DNA of 64,000 nucleotides from Pseudomonas iranensis. GTDB lineage: Bacteria; Pseudomonadota; Gammaproteobacteria; Pseudomonadales; Pseudomonadaceae. The position numbers and the translations under genes were made by a program. A model generated the notes under the pieces. The model searched no databases, had not been told where the DNA came from, and saw only the letters and a list, made by a program, of their open reading frames with translations. How positions within the stretch are numbered: the stretch's first letter is position 1; each line of letters opens with the position of its first letter. The DNA lies in the NCBI RefSeq assembly GCF_014268585.2, contig NZ_CP077092.1:5183501-5247500 (forward strand), read 5' to 3'. This document shows, one piece after another, positions 13,950 through 22,912 of this stretch.

Positions 13950-15163
13950 CAGCCAGTCACCCTTTCCGGAACCGGTTTGGTCTTCTCGAGCCGGGTGTAG
14001 AACGGCATCAGAATGAAGTAGGCGAAATAAAGGAAGGTGCAGACCTGCGACAGCAACGTGCGCCCTGGCGTCGGCGCCAGAACGCCAAGAATGCCGAGAA
14101 TCACGAAGGAGATGCAGAACACCACCAGCCACATTTTGCTCAGCCAGCCCTTGTAGCGCATCGATCTCACCGGGCTGCGATCCAGCCAAGGCAGCACGAA
14201 CAGCACCGCAATCGCCGCCCCCATGGCGATAACGCCCAGGAGTTTGTCCGGCACCGCACGCAGGATTGCGTAGAACGGCGTGAAGTACCAGACCGGGGCA
14301 ATATGCTCAGGCGTCTTGAACGGGTTGGCCGGCTCGAAGTTAGGCTTTTCGAGGAAGTAGCCGCCCATTTCCGGGAAGAAGAACACAATGAAGCAGAAGA
14401 TGAACAGGAACACCACAACGCCGACAATGTCCTTCACCGTGTAGTACGGGTGGAACGCGATGCCGTCCAGGGGGATGCCGTTTTCGTCTTTGTGCTTCTT
14501 GATATCGACGCCATCAGGGTTGTTCGAACCGACTTCGTGCAGCGCCAGAATGTGCAAGACCACCAGACCGAGAATCACGATCGGCAGCGCGACAACGTGC
14601 AAGGCGAAAAAGCGGTTCAGGGTGATTCCGGAGATCAGGTAGTCACCACGAATCCACTGGGTCAGGTCATCGCCGATCAGCGGAATCGCACCGAACAGCG
14701 AGATGATCACCTGGGCGCCCCAGTAGGACATCTGGCCCCACGGCAGCAGATATCCCATGAACGCTTCGGCCATCAGTGCCAGGTAGATCAGCATGCCGAA
14801 CACCCAGACCAGCTCGCGCGGTTTCTGGTACGAACCATAAAGCAGGCCGCGGAACATGTGCAGATAGACGACGATGAAAAACGCCGAGGCGCCGGTCGAG
14901 TGCAGCAGACGCAGGATCGAGCCGTACTCGACATCGCGCATGATGTATTCAACGGAAGCAAAGGCTTCTTCTGCCGACGGCGTATAGCTCATCGTCAGCC
15001 AAACGCCGGTGACGATCTGGTTGACCAGCACCAGCAGCGCCAGCGAGCCGAAGAAATAGAAGAAGTTGAAGTTTTTTGGTGCGTAATATTTGCTGAGATG
15101 GTCTTCCCACATTTTGGTCGCGGGAAAGCGCGCATCAACCCAATCCATGAACTTGCTCATCAC
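13949..15163 (-). CDS. petB: Ubiquinol-cytochrome c reductase, cytochrome b subunit
   Basis: The 404-residue polytopic membrane subunit holds the two b haems and both quinone sites of complex III. It shows the usual eight-helix pattern. The sequence includes HSTGASAFFIVVYLHMFRGL (b-haem histidines), GYLLPWGQMSYWG, LNRFFALHVVALP (further haem histidine) and the Qo-site PEWY equivalent APVWYFTPFYAILR. The start overlaps the petA end (ATGA-like), indicating a coupled petABC operon. Confidence 0.96.
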   Translation of the reverse strand: MMSKFMDWVDARFPATKMWEDHLSKYYAPKNFNFFYFFGSLALLVLVNQIVTGVWLTMSYTPSAEEAFASVEYIMRDVEYGSILRLLHSTGASAFFIVVYLHMFRGLLYGSYQKPRELVWVFGMLIYLALMAEAFMGYLLPWGQMSYWGAQVIISLFGAIPLIGDDLTQWIRGDYLISGITLNRFFALHVVALPIVILGLVVLHILALHEVGSNNPDGVDIKKHKDENGIPLDGIAFHPYYTVKDIVGVVVFLFIFCFIVFFFPEMGGYFLEKPNFEPANPFKTPEHIAPVWYFTPFYAILRAVPDKLLGVIAMGAAIAVLFVLPWLDRSPVRSMRYKGWLSKMWLVVFCISFVILGILGVLAPTPGRTLLSQVCTFLYFAYFILMPFYTRLEKTKPVPERVTG

Positions 15164-15753
15164 GCTTTCTCCGTATCGACGCCAATGACAATCAGGTCAT
15201 CGGTCTCATAGGAATGCGGGGGAACTGGCAGGTTCAAAGGCGCAGGTTGCGACTTGTAGACGCGGCCAGCCAGATCGTAGTGGGAACCGTGGCACGGGCA
15301 GAAATAGCCGCCTACCCAGTCTTTGCCCAGATCCGCAGGTGCCACTTCGGGACGGAAGGTCGGTGAGCAACCCAGGTGCGTACAGATCCCGATCAGCAGG
15401 AGAATTTCCGGCTTGATCGAGCGTACTTCGGGGTCGACATAAGTGGGTTGCGTGGAGTTTTTGGAGGTAGGATCGGAGAGCTGACCCTCGATCTTCTTGA
15501 GATTCCCCAGGATTTCCTCGGTACGGCGGACAATGAACACCGGCTGGCCGCGCCATTCAGCAATCATCTGCTGGCCTGGCTCGATTTTGCTGACATTCAC
15601 TTTCACCGGTGCACCGGCAGCTTTCGCCTTGGCACTGGGAAACCATGACCCCACGAACGGGACCGCAGCCCCCACCGCTCCTGCAGCACCCACCACGGAT
15701 GTGGCTGCCACCAGGAAGCGACGCCGGCCTGCATTCACGCCGTCATTGCTCAT
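15160..15753 (-). CDS. petA: Ubiquinol-cytochrome c reductase, Rieske iron-sulfur subunit
   Basis: The Rieske protein of complex III passes electrons from ubiquinol to cytochrome c1. The N-terminus NAGRRRFLVAATSVVG contains twin arginines followed by a membrane-anchoring hydrophobic stretch, consistent with Tat export. The 2Fe-2S ligand motifs CTHLGC and CPCHGS are both intact (about residues 123-128 and 152-157). Length is 197 residues. It is the first gene of petABC. Confidence 0.97.
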   Translation of the reverse strand: MSNDGVNAGRRRFLVAATSVVGAAGAVGAAVPFVGSWFPSAKAKAAGAPVKVNVSKIEPGQQMIAEWRGQPVFIVRRTEEILGNLKKIEGQLSDPTSKNSTQPTYVDPEVRSIKPEILLLIGICTHLGCSPTFRPEVAPADLGKDWVGGYFCPCHGSHYDLAGRVYKSQPAPLNLPVPPHSYETDDLIVIGVDTEKA

Positions 15754-15904
15754 TCAGTCCTCTCCCATCAGCTTTTTTGGCCTGTTAAATCAGGCGTCTA
15801 CTAAATAAATCAAATGTTACTTATAAAAATTTTGCCCGAATGGTAATGAAAACCCCCAATTCTGACAAGGTTAATTCCCCGGGGATCAACCCCTCAAGCC
15901 TTGG

Positions 15905-15931
15905 AGTATAGGGGGTCTACGGCTGTGGCAA
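15905..15931 (-). promoter_or_regulatory. Possible promoter for petABC
   Basis: On the minus strand TATACT (plus 15905-15910) lies 15 bp downstream of TTGCCA (plus 15926-15931). The -10 is good, but the spacing is shorter than ideal, so this is only a candidate. Transcription would enter a ~150-nt leader before petA. Confidence 0.3.
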
Positions 15932-15968
15932 GTTGTCACAACGCAATTCTTTGATAAATCGCACGCAT

Positions 15969-16012
15969 AAAAAAACGCCCGCTTCCGTGAGGAGGCGGGC
16001 GTTCTTTTTTGA
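15969..16012 (-). terminator. Intrinsic terminator downstream of rpsI
   Basis: The 8-bp stem ACGCCCGC/GCGGGCGT is followed on the minus strand by a T-run. It ends the rplM-rpsI transcript and separates it from petABC. Confidence 0.9.
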
Positions 16013-16026
16013 ACGTGGAAGCGGAA

Positions 16027-16419
16027 TTAACGCTTCGAGTACTGCGGACGCTTACGCGCTTTACGCAGACCAACTTTCTTACGTTCAACTTCACGGGCGT
16101 CGCGGGTAACGAAGCCAGCTTTGCGCAGAGCGCTACGCAGGGTTTCGTCGTAGTCCATCAGAGCGCGAGTGATGCCGTGGCGGATTGCGCCAGCCTGACC
16201 ACTTACACCACCGCCGATCACGGTGACGTAGATGTCGAACTTCTCGACAGTCTCGGTCAGCTCCAGCGGCTGACGAACTACCATGCGGGCAGTTTCGCGG
16301 CCGAAGAAGTTATCCAGCGAACGGTTGTTGATGGAGATGTTACCAGTACCCGGACGCAGGAAAACGCGTGCGGTTGCGGTCTTGCGACGGCCAGTGCCGT
16401 AATTTTGAGTCGCCGACAT
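16027..16419 (-). CDS. rpsI: 30S ribosomal protein S9 (uS9)
   Basis: S9 contacts the 30S P-site through its basic C-terminal tail. The 130-residue product matches the family throughout: [18 protein letters not shown] at the start and the conserved C-terminal [18 protein letters not shown]. It lies 14 nt downstream of rplM, the usual two-gene operon, and is followed by a strong terminator. Confidence 0.99.
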   Translation of the reverse strand: MSATQNYGTGRRKTATARVFLRPGTGNISINNRSLDNFFGRETARMVVRQPLELTETVEKFDIYVTVIGGGVSGQAGAIRHGITRALMDYDETLRSALRKAGFVTRDAREVERKKVGLRKARKRPQYSKR

Positions 16420-16433
16420 AATGAACTATTCCG

Positions 16434-16862
16434 TTAAATCTTCAGTTCTTGGGGCTGCTGAGCAGTATGAGGGTGTGCAGCGCCCGCATAGACTTTCAGC
16501 TTACGGTACATGTCGCGACCCAGTGGGTTTTTAGGCAGCATGCCTTTAACCGCGGTCTCGATCACGCGCTCAGGGGCTTTCGCGATCAGCTTTTCAAAGT
16601 TGATCGACTTGATGCCGCCCGGGAAACCGGAGTGGGAGTAGTACATTTTGTCAGTGGTTTTAGCGCCGGTAACACGGATCTGCTCGGCGTTGATCACGAC
16701 GATGTAGTCGCCGGTGTCAACGTGAGGAGTGTACTCAGGCTTGTGCTTGCCACGCAGACGGCTCGCGATTTCGGTGGCCAGACGACCCAGGGTCTGACCA
16801 GCAGCGTCGACGACAAACCAGTCGCGCTTTACTGTTTCCGGTTTAGCAGTAAAAGTTTTCAT
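16434..16862 (-). CDS. rplM: 50S ribosomal protein L13 (uL13)
   Basis: L13 is an early-assembling 50S protein. The 142-residue sequence shows [33 protein letters not shown] and [20 protein letters not shown]. All three are invariant blocks of the family. It is the first gene of the rplM-rpsI operon; the ~240 bp upstream presumably holds the promoter and leader. Confidence 0.99.
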   Translation of the reverse strand: MKTFTAKPETVKRDWFVVDAAGQTLGRLATEIASRLRGKHKPEYTPHVDTGDYIVVINAEQIRVTGAKTTDKMYYSHSGFPGGIKSINFEKLIAKAPERVIETAVKGMLPKNPLGRDMYRKLKVYAGAAHPHTAQQPQELKI

Positions 16863-17106
16863 TCTTTATAGCCTCAGGGGCCGCCTGTAAATAAGACGGC
16901 GGATCTTACTGAATAGTGCGTACTTTGACAAGTCAAAGGCAGCCGGATACAGACGCTTTCGGGGGCTCGGGTCGGCGCGTCCGTTCAACGGCAAGATTCT
17001 TCGGCGGCGGCGCATCACTTCCACTGCAGAAAGAGGTCGGCAATTATGCAGATTGCGAAAAATTTTTCAACCTGCTTTTATGATTGTTTTGCCCAAGGAG
17101 CACCCG

Positions 17107-18147
17107 ATGGACTATCGCCAGCTAGGCCGTACCGACCTGAACGTGAGTGCAATCTGCCTCGGCACCATGACCTGGGGCGAGCAAAACACTGAAGCTGAAG
17201 CCTTCGCCCAGATCGAGCGAGCCAAAAAGGCAGGGATCAATTTCCTCGACACCGCCGAAATGTATCCGGTGCCGCCCAAAGCCGAAACCTACGCCACCAC
17301 CGAGCGCTACATCGGCAATTACTTCAAGAGTCGCGGTGACCGTGCCGACTGGATCCTCGCCAGCAAGATCGCCGGCCCCGGCAACACCATCGACTACATC
17401 CGCGACAAGAACCTGCGCCACAACCGCCAGCACATCACCGAAGCACTGGACGGCAGTCTCAAGCGCCTGCAGACCGATTACATCGATCTGTATCAATTGC
17501 ACTGGCCGGAACGCAGCACCAACTTTTTCGGACAGCTGGGCTACAAGCACAAGATCGAAGCCAACCTGACGCCGCTGGAAGACACCCTCGAAGCCCTCGA
17601 CGAACAGGTGAAGGCCGGCAAGATCCGCCACATCGGTCTGTCCAACGAGACGCCGTGGGGCACCATGCGCTTTCTGGCCCTGGCCGAAGCCCGTGGCTGG
17701 CCGCGTGCGGTATCGATCCAGAACCCGTACAACCTGCTCAACCGCAGCTTCGAAGTCGGCCTGGCCGAGATCGCCATTCGCGAACAGTGCGGCCTGCTCG
17801 CCTACTCGCCACTGGCGTTCGGCTTCCTCTCCGGCAAGTACGAGGGCGGCGCCCGTCCACCGAAAGGCCGTCTGAGCCTCTACAGCCGCTTCAGCCGCTA
17901 TTTCAACCCGCAATCGGAGGCGGCGTGCAGCCGTTACGTAGCCCTGGCCCGCGAACACGGTCTGGACCCGGCACAAATGGCCTTGGCCTTCGTGACCCAG
18001 CAACCGTTCGTCACCAGCAACATCATTGGCGCGACGACGCTTGAGCAACTGGACAGCAACATTGCCAGTTTTGATCTGAAACTGTCCGATGAAGTGCTGG
18101 CCGGGATCGAGGCGATTCACAAGGATCATCCGAATCCGGCGCCGTAA
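17107..18147 (+). CDS. Aldo/keto reductase (Tas-like)
   Basis: NADPH-dependent oxidoreductase of the aldo/keto reductase superfamily, with a TIM-barrel fold; the substrate is unknown. The 346-residue protein shows the barrel start LGRTDLNVSAICLGTMTWGEQN, the catalytic Asp/Tyr segment INFLDTAEMYPVP, catalytic Lys in ILASKIAG, and the catalytic His in YQLHWPER. Length and the MTWG motif fit the Tas/YajO branch. ATG at 17107 is preceded by AAGGAG; in-frame upstream starts lack such a site. Confidence 0.9.
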   Translation: MDYRQLGRTDLNVSAICLGTMTWGEQNTEAEAFAQIERAKKAGINFLDTAEMYPVPPKAETYATTERYIGNYFKSRGDRADWILASKIAGPGNTIDYIRDKNLRHNRQHITEALDGSLKRLQTDYIDLYQLHWPERSTNFFGQLGYKHKIEANLTPLEDTLEALDEQVKAGKIRHIGLSNETPWGTMRFLALAEARGWPRAVSIQNPYNLLNRSFEVGLAEIAIREQCGLLAYSPLAFGFLSGKYEGGARPPKGRLSLYSRFSRYFNPQSEAACSRYVALAREHGLDPAQMALAFVTQQPFVTSNIIGATTLEQLDSNIASFDLKLSDEVLAGIEAIHKDHPNPAP

Positions 18148-18160
18148 CTGACCGCCAAAA

Positions 18161-18228
18161 GCTTCGCGAGCAGGCTCGCTCCCACAGGTACGGTGATCAC
18201 CTGTGGGAGCGAGCCTGCTCGCGAAGAG
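18161..18228. repeat. REP-type inverted repeat (type A)
   Basis: Two inverted copies of a palindromic unit containing GAGCCTGCTCGCGAA and its complement are separated by ~13 nt, flanked by CCTGTGGGAGC / GCTCCCACAGG. The same unit recurs at 45499, 46295 and 60726. It follows the stop codon of the reductase. Confidence 0.9.
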
Positions 18229-18249
18229 GCCAGTCGGATTACCTCAACA

Positions 18250-18302
18250 GCGGAACGCGGAGCGTCCCCGGCGGCATTCCCACGCAGAGCGTGGGAACGA
18301 TC
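18250..18302. repeat. REP-like palindrome (type D)
   Basis: It contains CGGAGCGTCC and the palindrome TTCCCACGC..GCGTGGGAA ending in CGATCAT. The same unit is found in a longer arrangement at 63482-63588. It lies against the 3' end of the acyl-CoA dehydrogenase gene. Confidence 0.8.
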
Positions 18303-18303
18303 A

Positions 18304-19440
18304 TCACAGCGACCGCGCAATAATCTCCTTCATGATTTCATTGGTGCCGGCATAAATCCGCTGCACCCGCGCATCCGCCCACGCCCGGGCCACCGGGTAT
18401 TCCCACATGAAGCCGTAGCCGCCATGCAATTGCACGCACTCGTCGAGGACTTTGCATTGCAGGTCGGTGCCCCAGTATTTGGCCATCGCCGCCGTCGGCA
18501 CATCGAGTTTGCCCTGCAGATGCAGCTCCAGGCAGCGGTCGACGAAGACCCGGCCGATCTGAATCTCGGTGGCCATCTCGGCCAGTTTGAAGCGGGTGTT
18601 CTGAAAATCGGCAATCGCCTTGCCGAACGCCTTGCGATCGCGGGTGTAATCCAGCGTCCATTGCAGCGCTGCCTCGGCCGAGGCCAGGCCGCCGATAGCC
18701 ACGGTCAGACGTTCCTGCGGTAACTCCTGCATCAGATAGGCAAACCCGGCCCCCGCGTGGCCGAGAAGGTTTTCCTTCGGTACGCGCACATCCTGGAAGA
18801 ACAGTTCCGAGGTGTCCTGCGCCTTCATGCCAACTTTCTCCAGGCGCTTGCCCTTCTCGAAGCCCGGCGTATTCGCCTCCACCAGAAACAGACTGGTGCC
18901 CTTGGCGCCAGCCTTGGGATCGGTCTTGGCCACCACGATCACCAGGTCAGCCAGAAAGCCGTTGGTGATAAAGGTTTTCGAGCCGTTGATGACATATTCG
19001 TCACCGTCCAGCACCGCCGTGGTCTTCACCCCTTGCAAGTCGGAACCGGCGCCCGGCTCGGTCATGGCAATCGCCGTGACCATTTCGCCCGAGACCAGTT
19101 TCGGCAGGTATTTGTGTTTCAGCGCCTCGCTGCCGTAATGCAGGATGTACGGTGCGACGATGTCCGAGTGCAGCGAAAAGCCGATACCGGTCAGGCCCAG
19201 ACGCCCGACTTCTTCAATTACTACGGTGCTGTAGAGGAAATCCGCGCCCAGCCCGCCGTACTCTTCCGGCAGATGCGAGCACAGCATCCCCGCCTCTCCC
19301 GCCTTGTTCCACAGTGCGCGATCAATGTGCCCCTGCTTCTCCCACTGCGCGTGATACGGCACGGCCTCTTTTTCGAGGAATGTTCGCACGCTGTCGCGGA
19401 ACAATTCGTGCTCGGGGCTGAACAGGGTTCTGGGGATCAT
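18304..19440 (-). CDS. Acyl-CoA dehydrogenase
   Basis: FAD-dependent alpha,beta-dehydrogenation of an acyl-CoA thioester; the chain-length or branched-chain preference cannot be read from sequence. The 378-residue protein has the helical N-domain, the FAD-contact motif AIAMTEPGAGSDLQGV, YVINGSKTFITNG, the C-domain CVQLHGGYGFMWEYPV, and IYAGTNEIMKEIIARSL near the end. It is divergent from the GlxA-type regulator at 19592, which may control it. The same pairing (with the upstream reductase) occurs in other pseudomonads. Confidence 0.93.
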   Translation of the reverse strand: MIPRTLFSPEHELFRDSVRTFLEKEAVPYHAQWEKQGHIDRALWNKAGEAGMLCSHLPEEYGGLGADFLYSTVVIEEVGRLGLTGIGFSLHSDIVAPYILHYGSEALKHKYLPKLVSGEMVTAIAMTEPGAGSDLQGVKTTAVLDGDEYVINGSKTFITNGFLADLVIVVAKTDPKAGAKGTSLFLVEANTPGFEKGKRLEKVGMKAQDTSELFFQDVRVPKENLLGHAGAGFAYLMQELPQERLTVAIGGLASAEAALQWTLDYTRDRKAFGKAIADFQNTRFKLAEMATEIQIGRVFVDRCLELHLQGKLDVPTAAMAKYWGTDLQCKVLDECVQLHGGYGFMWEYPVARAWADARVQRIYAGTNEIMKEIIARSL

Positions 19441-19591
19441 GCGGCACCTTGCTTTGTTGTTGGAGGGATTCGGCTCTCAGAGACTAAGCCCGACTTCCGC
19501 TACGGGACACTGGACACATCCGACAAAAAATAAGACGATCCAGCCGTTTGGTGACCACTTTCCCTTATAAAAACAAAACAAAAGTTGAATT

Positions 19592-20587
19592 ATGTCTAAG
19601 CACGTCTCCCCGCCCTTGCGGCGCGTCAGCATCCTGGCCATTGACCGGGTTTTCGCTTACACCCTCATGCAGGCCAAGGATTTTTTCCATGTGGCCAGCC
19701 TGCGTTACGGCAAACAACTGGGCCACGGCCTGACGCCGGCGTTCGAAACGCGCCTGGTCAGCCCCGATGGCAAACCGGTAAAAAGCTTCAGCGACGTAGT
19801 GATGCCGGTCGACGGCGGCCTGGAAAATGCCGATGTGATCATCCTCCCGGCGTTCTGGGACGATTTCGACACGCTGTGCAGCCGTTACCCGCAAATCCTG
19901 CCGTGGCTGCGCGAACAGCATGCGCGCGGCGCGGTGTTATGCGGCGAAGCCACCGGAGTGTTCTGGCTCGCCGAAGCCGGGCTGCTCAACGGCAAGGAAG
20001 CGACCACCTACTGGCGCTTCTTCAATGCCTTCGCCGAACGCTTCCCCAAGGTCTATCTGAATCAGGACAAGCACCTGACCGACGCCGACAATCTCTATTG
20101 CGCCGGCGGCACGACCTCGGCCTGCGATCTCTACATCTATCTGATCGAACGCTTCTGCGGCGCGAACGTAGCGCAAGCGGTGGCCCGCGACATCCTTTAC
20201 GAAGTGCAACGCAGCTATTCGCCGGGACGTATCGGCTTCGGTGGGCAGAAGCTACATCAGGACGTGATCATCCTGCAGATCCAGCAGTGGCTCGAAGAAC
20301 ATTTTGCCGACAAGTTCCGCTTCGAAGACGTCGCCCGCGAGCACGGCATGAGCATCCGCAACTTCATGCGCCGCTTCCAGACCGCCACCGGCGACAAACC
20401 GCTGCACTACTTGCAGCGCCTGCGCATCGAGACGGCCAAGGGCTTGCTTTCGGGCACGCGCAAGAGCATCAAGACCATCAGTTATGAGGTTGGTTACGAC
20501 GATGCGAGCTTCTTCGCGCGACTGTTCCGCCAGCACACTGAACTGTCGCCGAACCAGTATCGGCAGCAGTTTCAGCAGGCTGCGTAA
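19592..20587 (+). CDS. GlxA-family transcriptional regulator (DJ-1/PfpI domain + AraC HTH)
   Basis: The 331-residue regulator has an N-terminal class I amidotransferase-like (DJ-1/PfpI) domain, roughly residues 10-200. It includes ENADVIILPAFWDDFD, GAVLCGEATGVFWLAEAGLL and YCAGGTTSACDLYIYLIE. The C-terminal AraC HTH (about 235-330) includes VAREHGMSIRNFMRRFQTATG and ISYEVGYDDASFFARLFRQH. The family commonly senses small metabolites such as quaternary amines or amino-acid derivatives. It lies between the divergent acyl-CoA dehydrogenase and the amino-acid oxidase cluster, so it could regulate either. Confidence 0.92.
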   Translation: MSKHVSPPLRRVSILAIDRVFAYTLMQAKDFFHVASLRYGKQLGHGLTPAFETRLVSPDGKPVKSFSDVVMPVDGGLENADVIILPAFWDDFDTLCSRYPQILPWLREQHARGAVLCGEATGVFWLAEAGLLNGKEATTYWRFFNAFAERFPKVYLNQDKHLTDADNLYCAGGTTSACDLYIYLIERFCGANVAQAVARDILYEVQRSYSPGRIGFGGQKLHQDVIILQIQQWLEEHFADKFRFEDVAREHGMSIRNFMRRFQTATGDKPLHYLQRLRIETAKGLLSGTRKSIKTISYEVGYDDASFFARLFRQHTELSPNQYRQQFQQAA

Positions 20588-20770
20588 ACTTCCGCCAGAC
20601 TGACGTCCCTGTGGGTGTAGTCCTTCCACGGGGACTGGCTCGTAAGTTGTGATTCGTCCGACACAAATGAACGAAAACAGAACAGCGTCTGGCTGTGTTT
20701 TACGACTGTTCGGACGTGCCTGCGCCGACCAGACTACTTCCCAAGCACATCGCATCAGGGAAGATCAACA

Positions 20771-22720
20771 GTGACCATCGGCTCCAGCTACAACTATCCC
20801 TCACAGGCTCCAGGCCTTGAAAAACGCAAAAAACGTTCGCCACAGGACAAATGGAAAGCCCGTTTCCCCAATCCGCCGGACCTGTGTTTTGACTACCGCG
20901 CGTTACTGGAGCAGCCAGGCGGAATCGCCCAAGCGACTGATTCGAGCCATCGAATCTGCATCATCGGAGCAGGCATCACAGGCCTGACGGCAGCGAGAGA
21001 ATTGCTGCGCTGCGGCTTCACCCAGATCACGCTGATCGAACAGTCCTCGCGAATCGGCGGCAGACACCTGACCGTTCCCGGCAGTCCCCGATCCAAGGCC
21101 AGCCATACCCCATTCGAAATGAGTGCGATGCGTATGCCTTTGTTCAATCGCGAAGGAGAATCGCCGAAGGACGGTCGTTCGCTGATGGCCTACTACGCGA
21201 CGATATTCGACCTGGCCCTTTCAGACTTTGCCAATCCCGGCAGCCAATGGGTCAAATCAACCGGCATCTATCTGCGCGAGGGCAGCCTGTCAAAGCAGGC
21301 TACGCCGCAAATGCTTATCTGGAAAAACGCCGACGGTCAGACCCACCCTCCCGGCGAGGAGCTGCAAGCGGTGTATGCAAAATGGAGAGCGTTCGCCGAC
21401 CGCATGACCCGGCACGTTTGCGACAGTTATGCGAGCGAGGAATGGGAGTCCGTGTGGGCAGCTATTGTCGCCAGGTATCACGCCGTTTCCTTCCGTGATC
21501 TGGTGAGCATGCCAGTGCTACAGCGCTGGGAAAAAGAAACTCCGGGCGACTTCGGTGGAATGGGGATGTCGGCAGAAGAGTCGGCGATTTTTTATGCCAT
21601 CGGCATTGGTGACGGCAGCTGGGGTGCATTCTATGACGTCTGCGCACTGTATCCGCTGCGCACCGCCATATTCGGCTTCAGCAGTCACTTGCAGTTGGTG
21701 TTGGGCCGAGTAGATGAAAAAGGCGACCCTCTGTCTGACTCGCCGCATGTCTTCAGCAATGCGGTTTTCGATTCCACCGGACTGCAATTTGAAAGGCCAC
21801 GCTACCTCGGGCTCGCGGCGCTCAGCGAGTGCCTGATGTTCATCAAGCCAGATGAATCGCCGATGTCGCTCCATGAGCACAGCTTGCAGCGCCGAGAAGG
21901 CCTGCTGACAGACAGCTCGGTCACCCGCCTGAAAAAGCTCGCCAGTGGTAGAACCCGCGTCTACTACAACTGGAAACAGAGTCACCCGCAGCAAGCTCAG
22001 GAACACTTCAATGATTTTGATTCGGTGATCATGACGCTGCCTTCGTGGCTGATCGAGACAAGAATCAAGCTGGACAATTTCCCTGCGCAAATGTTGCCGT
22101 TCGAAACGATCAACGCGTACAAGACCGCGCATTGGGAAACCAGTTGCAAGGTATTCGCGCCGCTGAAGAAATCCTTTCTGTCCGGCAATACCGCCATCCC
22201 CCAGGCCATCGTCACGGACAGCTTCATCCACGACGTTTATACCTACCGCTATAACGAGCACTATAGCTATGACTGCATTCTTCTCAGTTACACCTGGGAG
22301 GATGACGCGACCAAACTCAGCTGTTTCAGCGACAAGGAACTGGTCGCCAAATGCGCCGAAGAACTTGATCGCATCTTGCTCAACTGCAGCAACATCGGCC
22401 AGCGCATCTCGCCATACATAGGCCTGGAACAGGCCGTCGTCCAGCGTTGGATGACCGACAAGAACTCACTGGGCTGTGCCAAGCTTTACCGCCCCGGCGC
22501 CTACCACGACGCTGTATGCCTGATGAAATACAACCGCGACTATTCAAGCGTTTCCGGACTCTATCTGTCTGGCGAGTCGTTTTCGGTGGATGCCGGCTGG
22601 ACAGAGCCCTGCTTTCGCGGTGCCATCGATGCTGTGATCCATATTTGTGAAAAGACCGGGGCCCGGTTCAATGGCGGCTTCAAGCTAGATGACTATCCGC
22701 ATTACCAGACTGGGCCATGA
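20771..22720 (+). CDS. Flavin-dependent L-amino acid oxidase/monooxygenase (IaaM/DavB/PAO-like)
   Basis: FAD flavoprotein of the amine-oxidase fold, 649 residues. It has the dinucleotide-binding site RICIIGAGITGLTAARELL (GxGxxG at 66-71, Glu90), GGR (96-98) and FEMSAMRMPLF, whose Arg121 aligns with the carboxylate-binding Arg of tryptophan, lysine and phenylalanine 2-monooxygenases. LLSYTWEDDATKL and the C-terminal FAD loop LYLSGESFSVDAGWTEPC also fit. Members convert an amino acid to the corresponding amide plus CO2 and water, or to a keto acid. The start is GTG with GGGAAG upstream. The amidase next door favours the monooxygenase reaction; the substrate is unknown. Confidence 0.82.
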   Translation: MTIGSSYNYPSQAPGLEKRKKRSPQDKWKARFPNPPDLCFDYRALLEQPGGIAQATDSSHRICIIGAGITGLTAARELLRCGFTQITLIEQSSRIGGRHLTVPGSPRSKASHTPFEMSAMRMPLFNREGESPKDGRSLMAYYATIFDLALSDFANPGSQWVKSTGIYLREGSLSKQATPQMLIWKNADGQTHPPGEELQAVYAKWRAFADRMTRHVCDSYASEEWESVWAAIVARYHAVSFRDLVSMPVLQRWEKETPGDFGGMGMSAEESAIFYAIGIGDGSWGAFYDVCALYPLRTAIFGFSSHLQLVLGRVDEKGDPLSDSPHVFSNAVFDSTGLQFERPRYLGLAALSECLMFIKPDESPMSLHEHSLQRREGLLTDSSVTRLKKLASGRTRVYYNWKQSHPQQAQEHFNDFDSVIMTLPSWLIETRIKLDNFPAQMLPFETINAYKTAHWETSCKVFAPLKKSFLSGNTAIPQAIVTDSFIHDVYTYRYNEHYSYDCILLSYTWEDDATKLSCFSDKELVAKCAEELDRILLNCSNIGQRISPYIGLEQAVVQRWMTDKNSLGCAKLYRPGAYHDAVCLMKYNRDYSSVSGLYLSGESFSVDAGWTEPCFRGAIDAVIHICEKTGARFNGGFKLDDYPHYQTGP

Positions 22721-22912
22721 TCGGGCCTCACGCTGCCCCTCGGTCATGGGCAATTCAACGCGCTGAGCTTGCGCCGTCGATATACGTTCAAGCGTCCTAG
22801 GAGGCGTACTACACACTAACCGGAAAGCGCCGACTTACGTTCCGCTGCCGACTCGACTCTTATGTGCCTCGCCATTCAATGGCGTGAAAACAACAATAAG
22901 GGATCATGAAAA

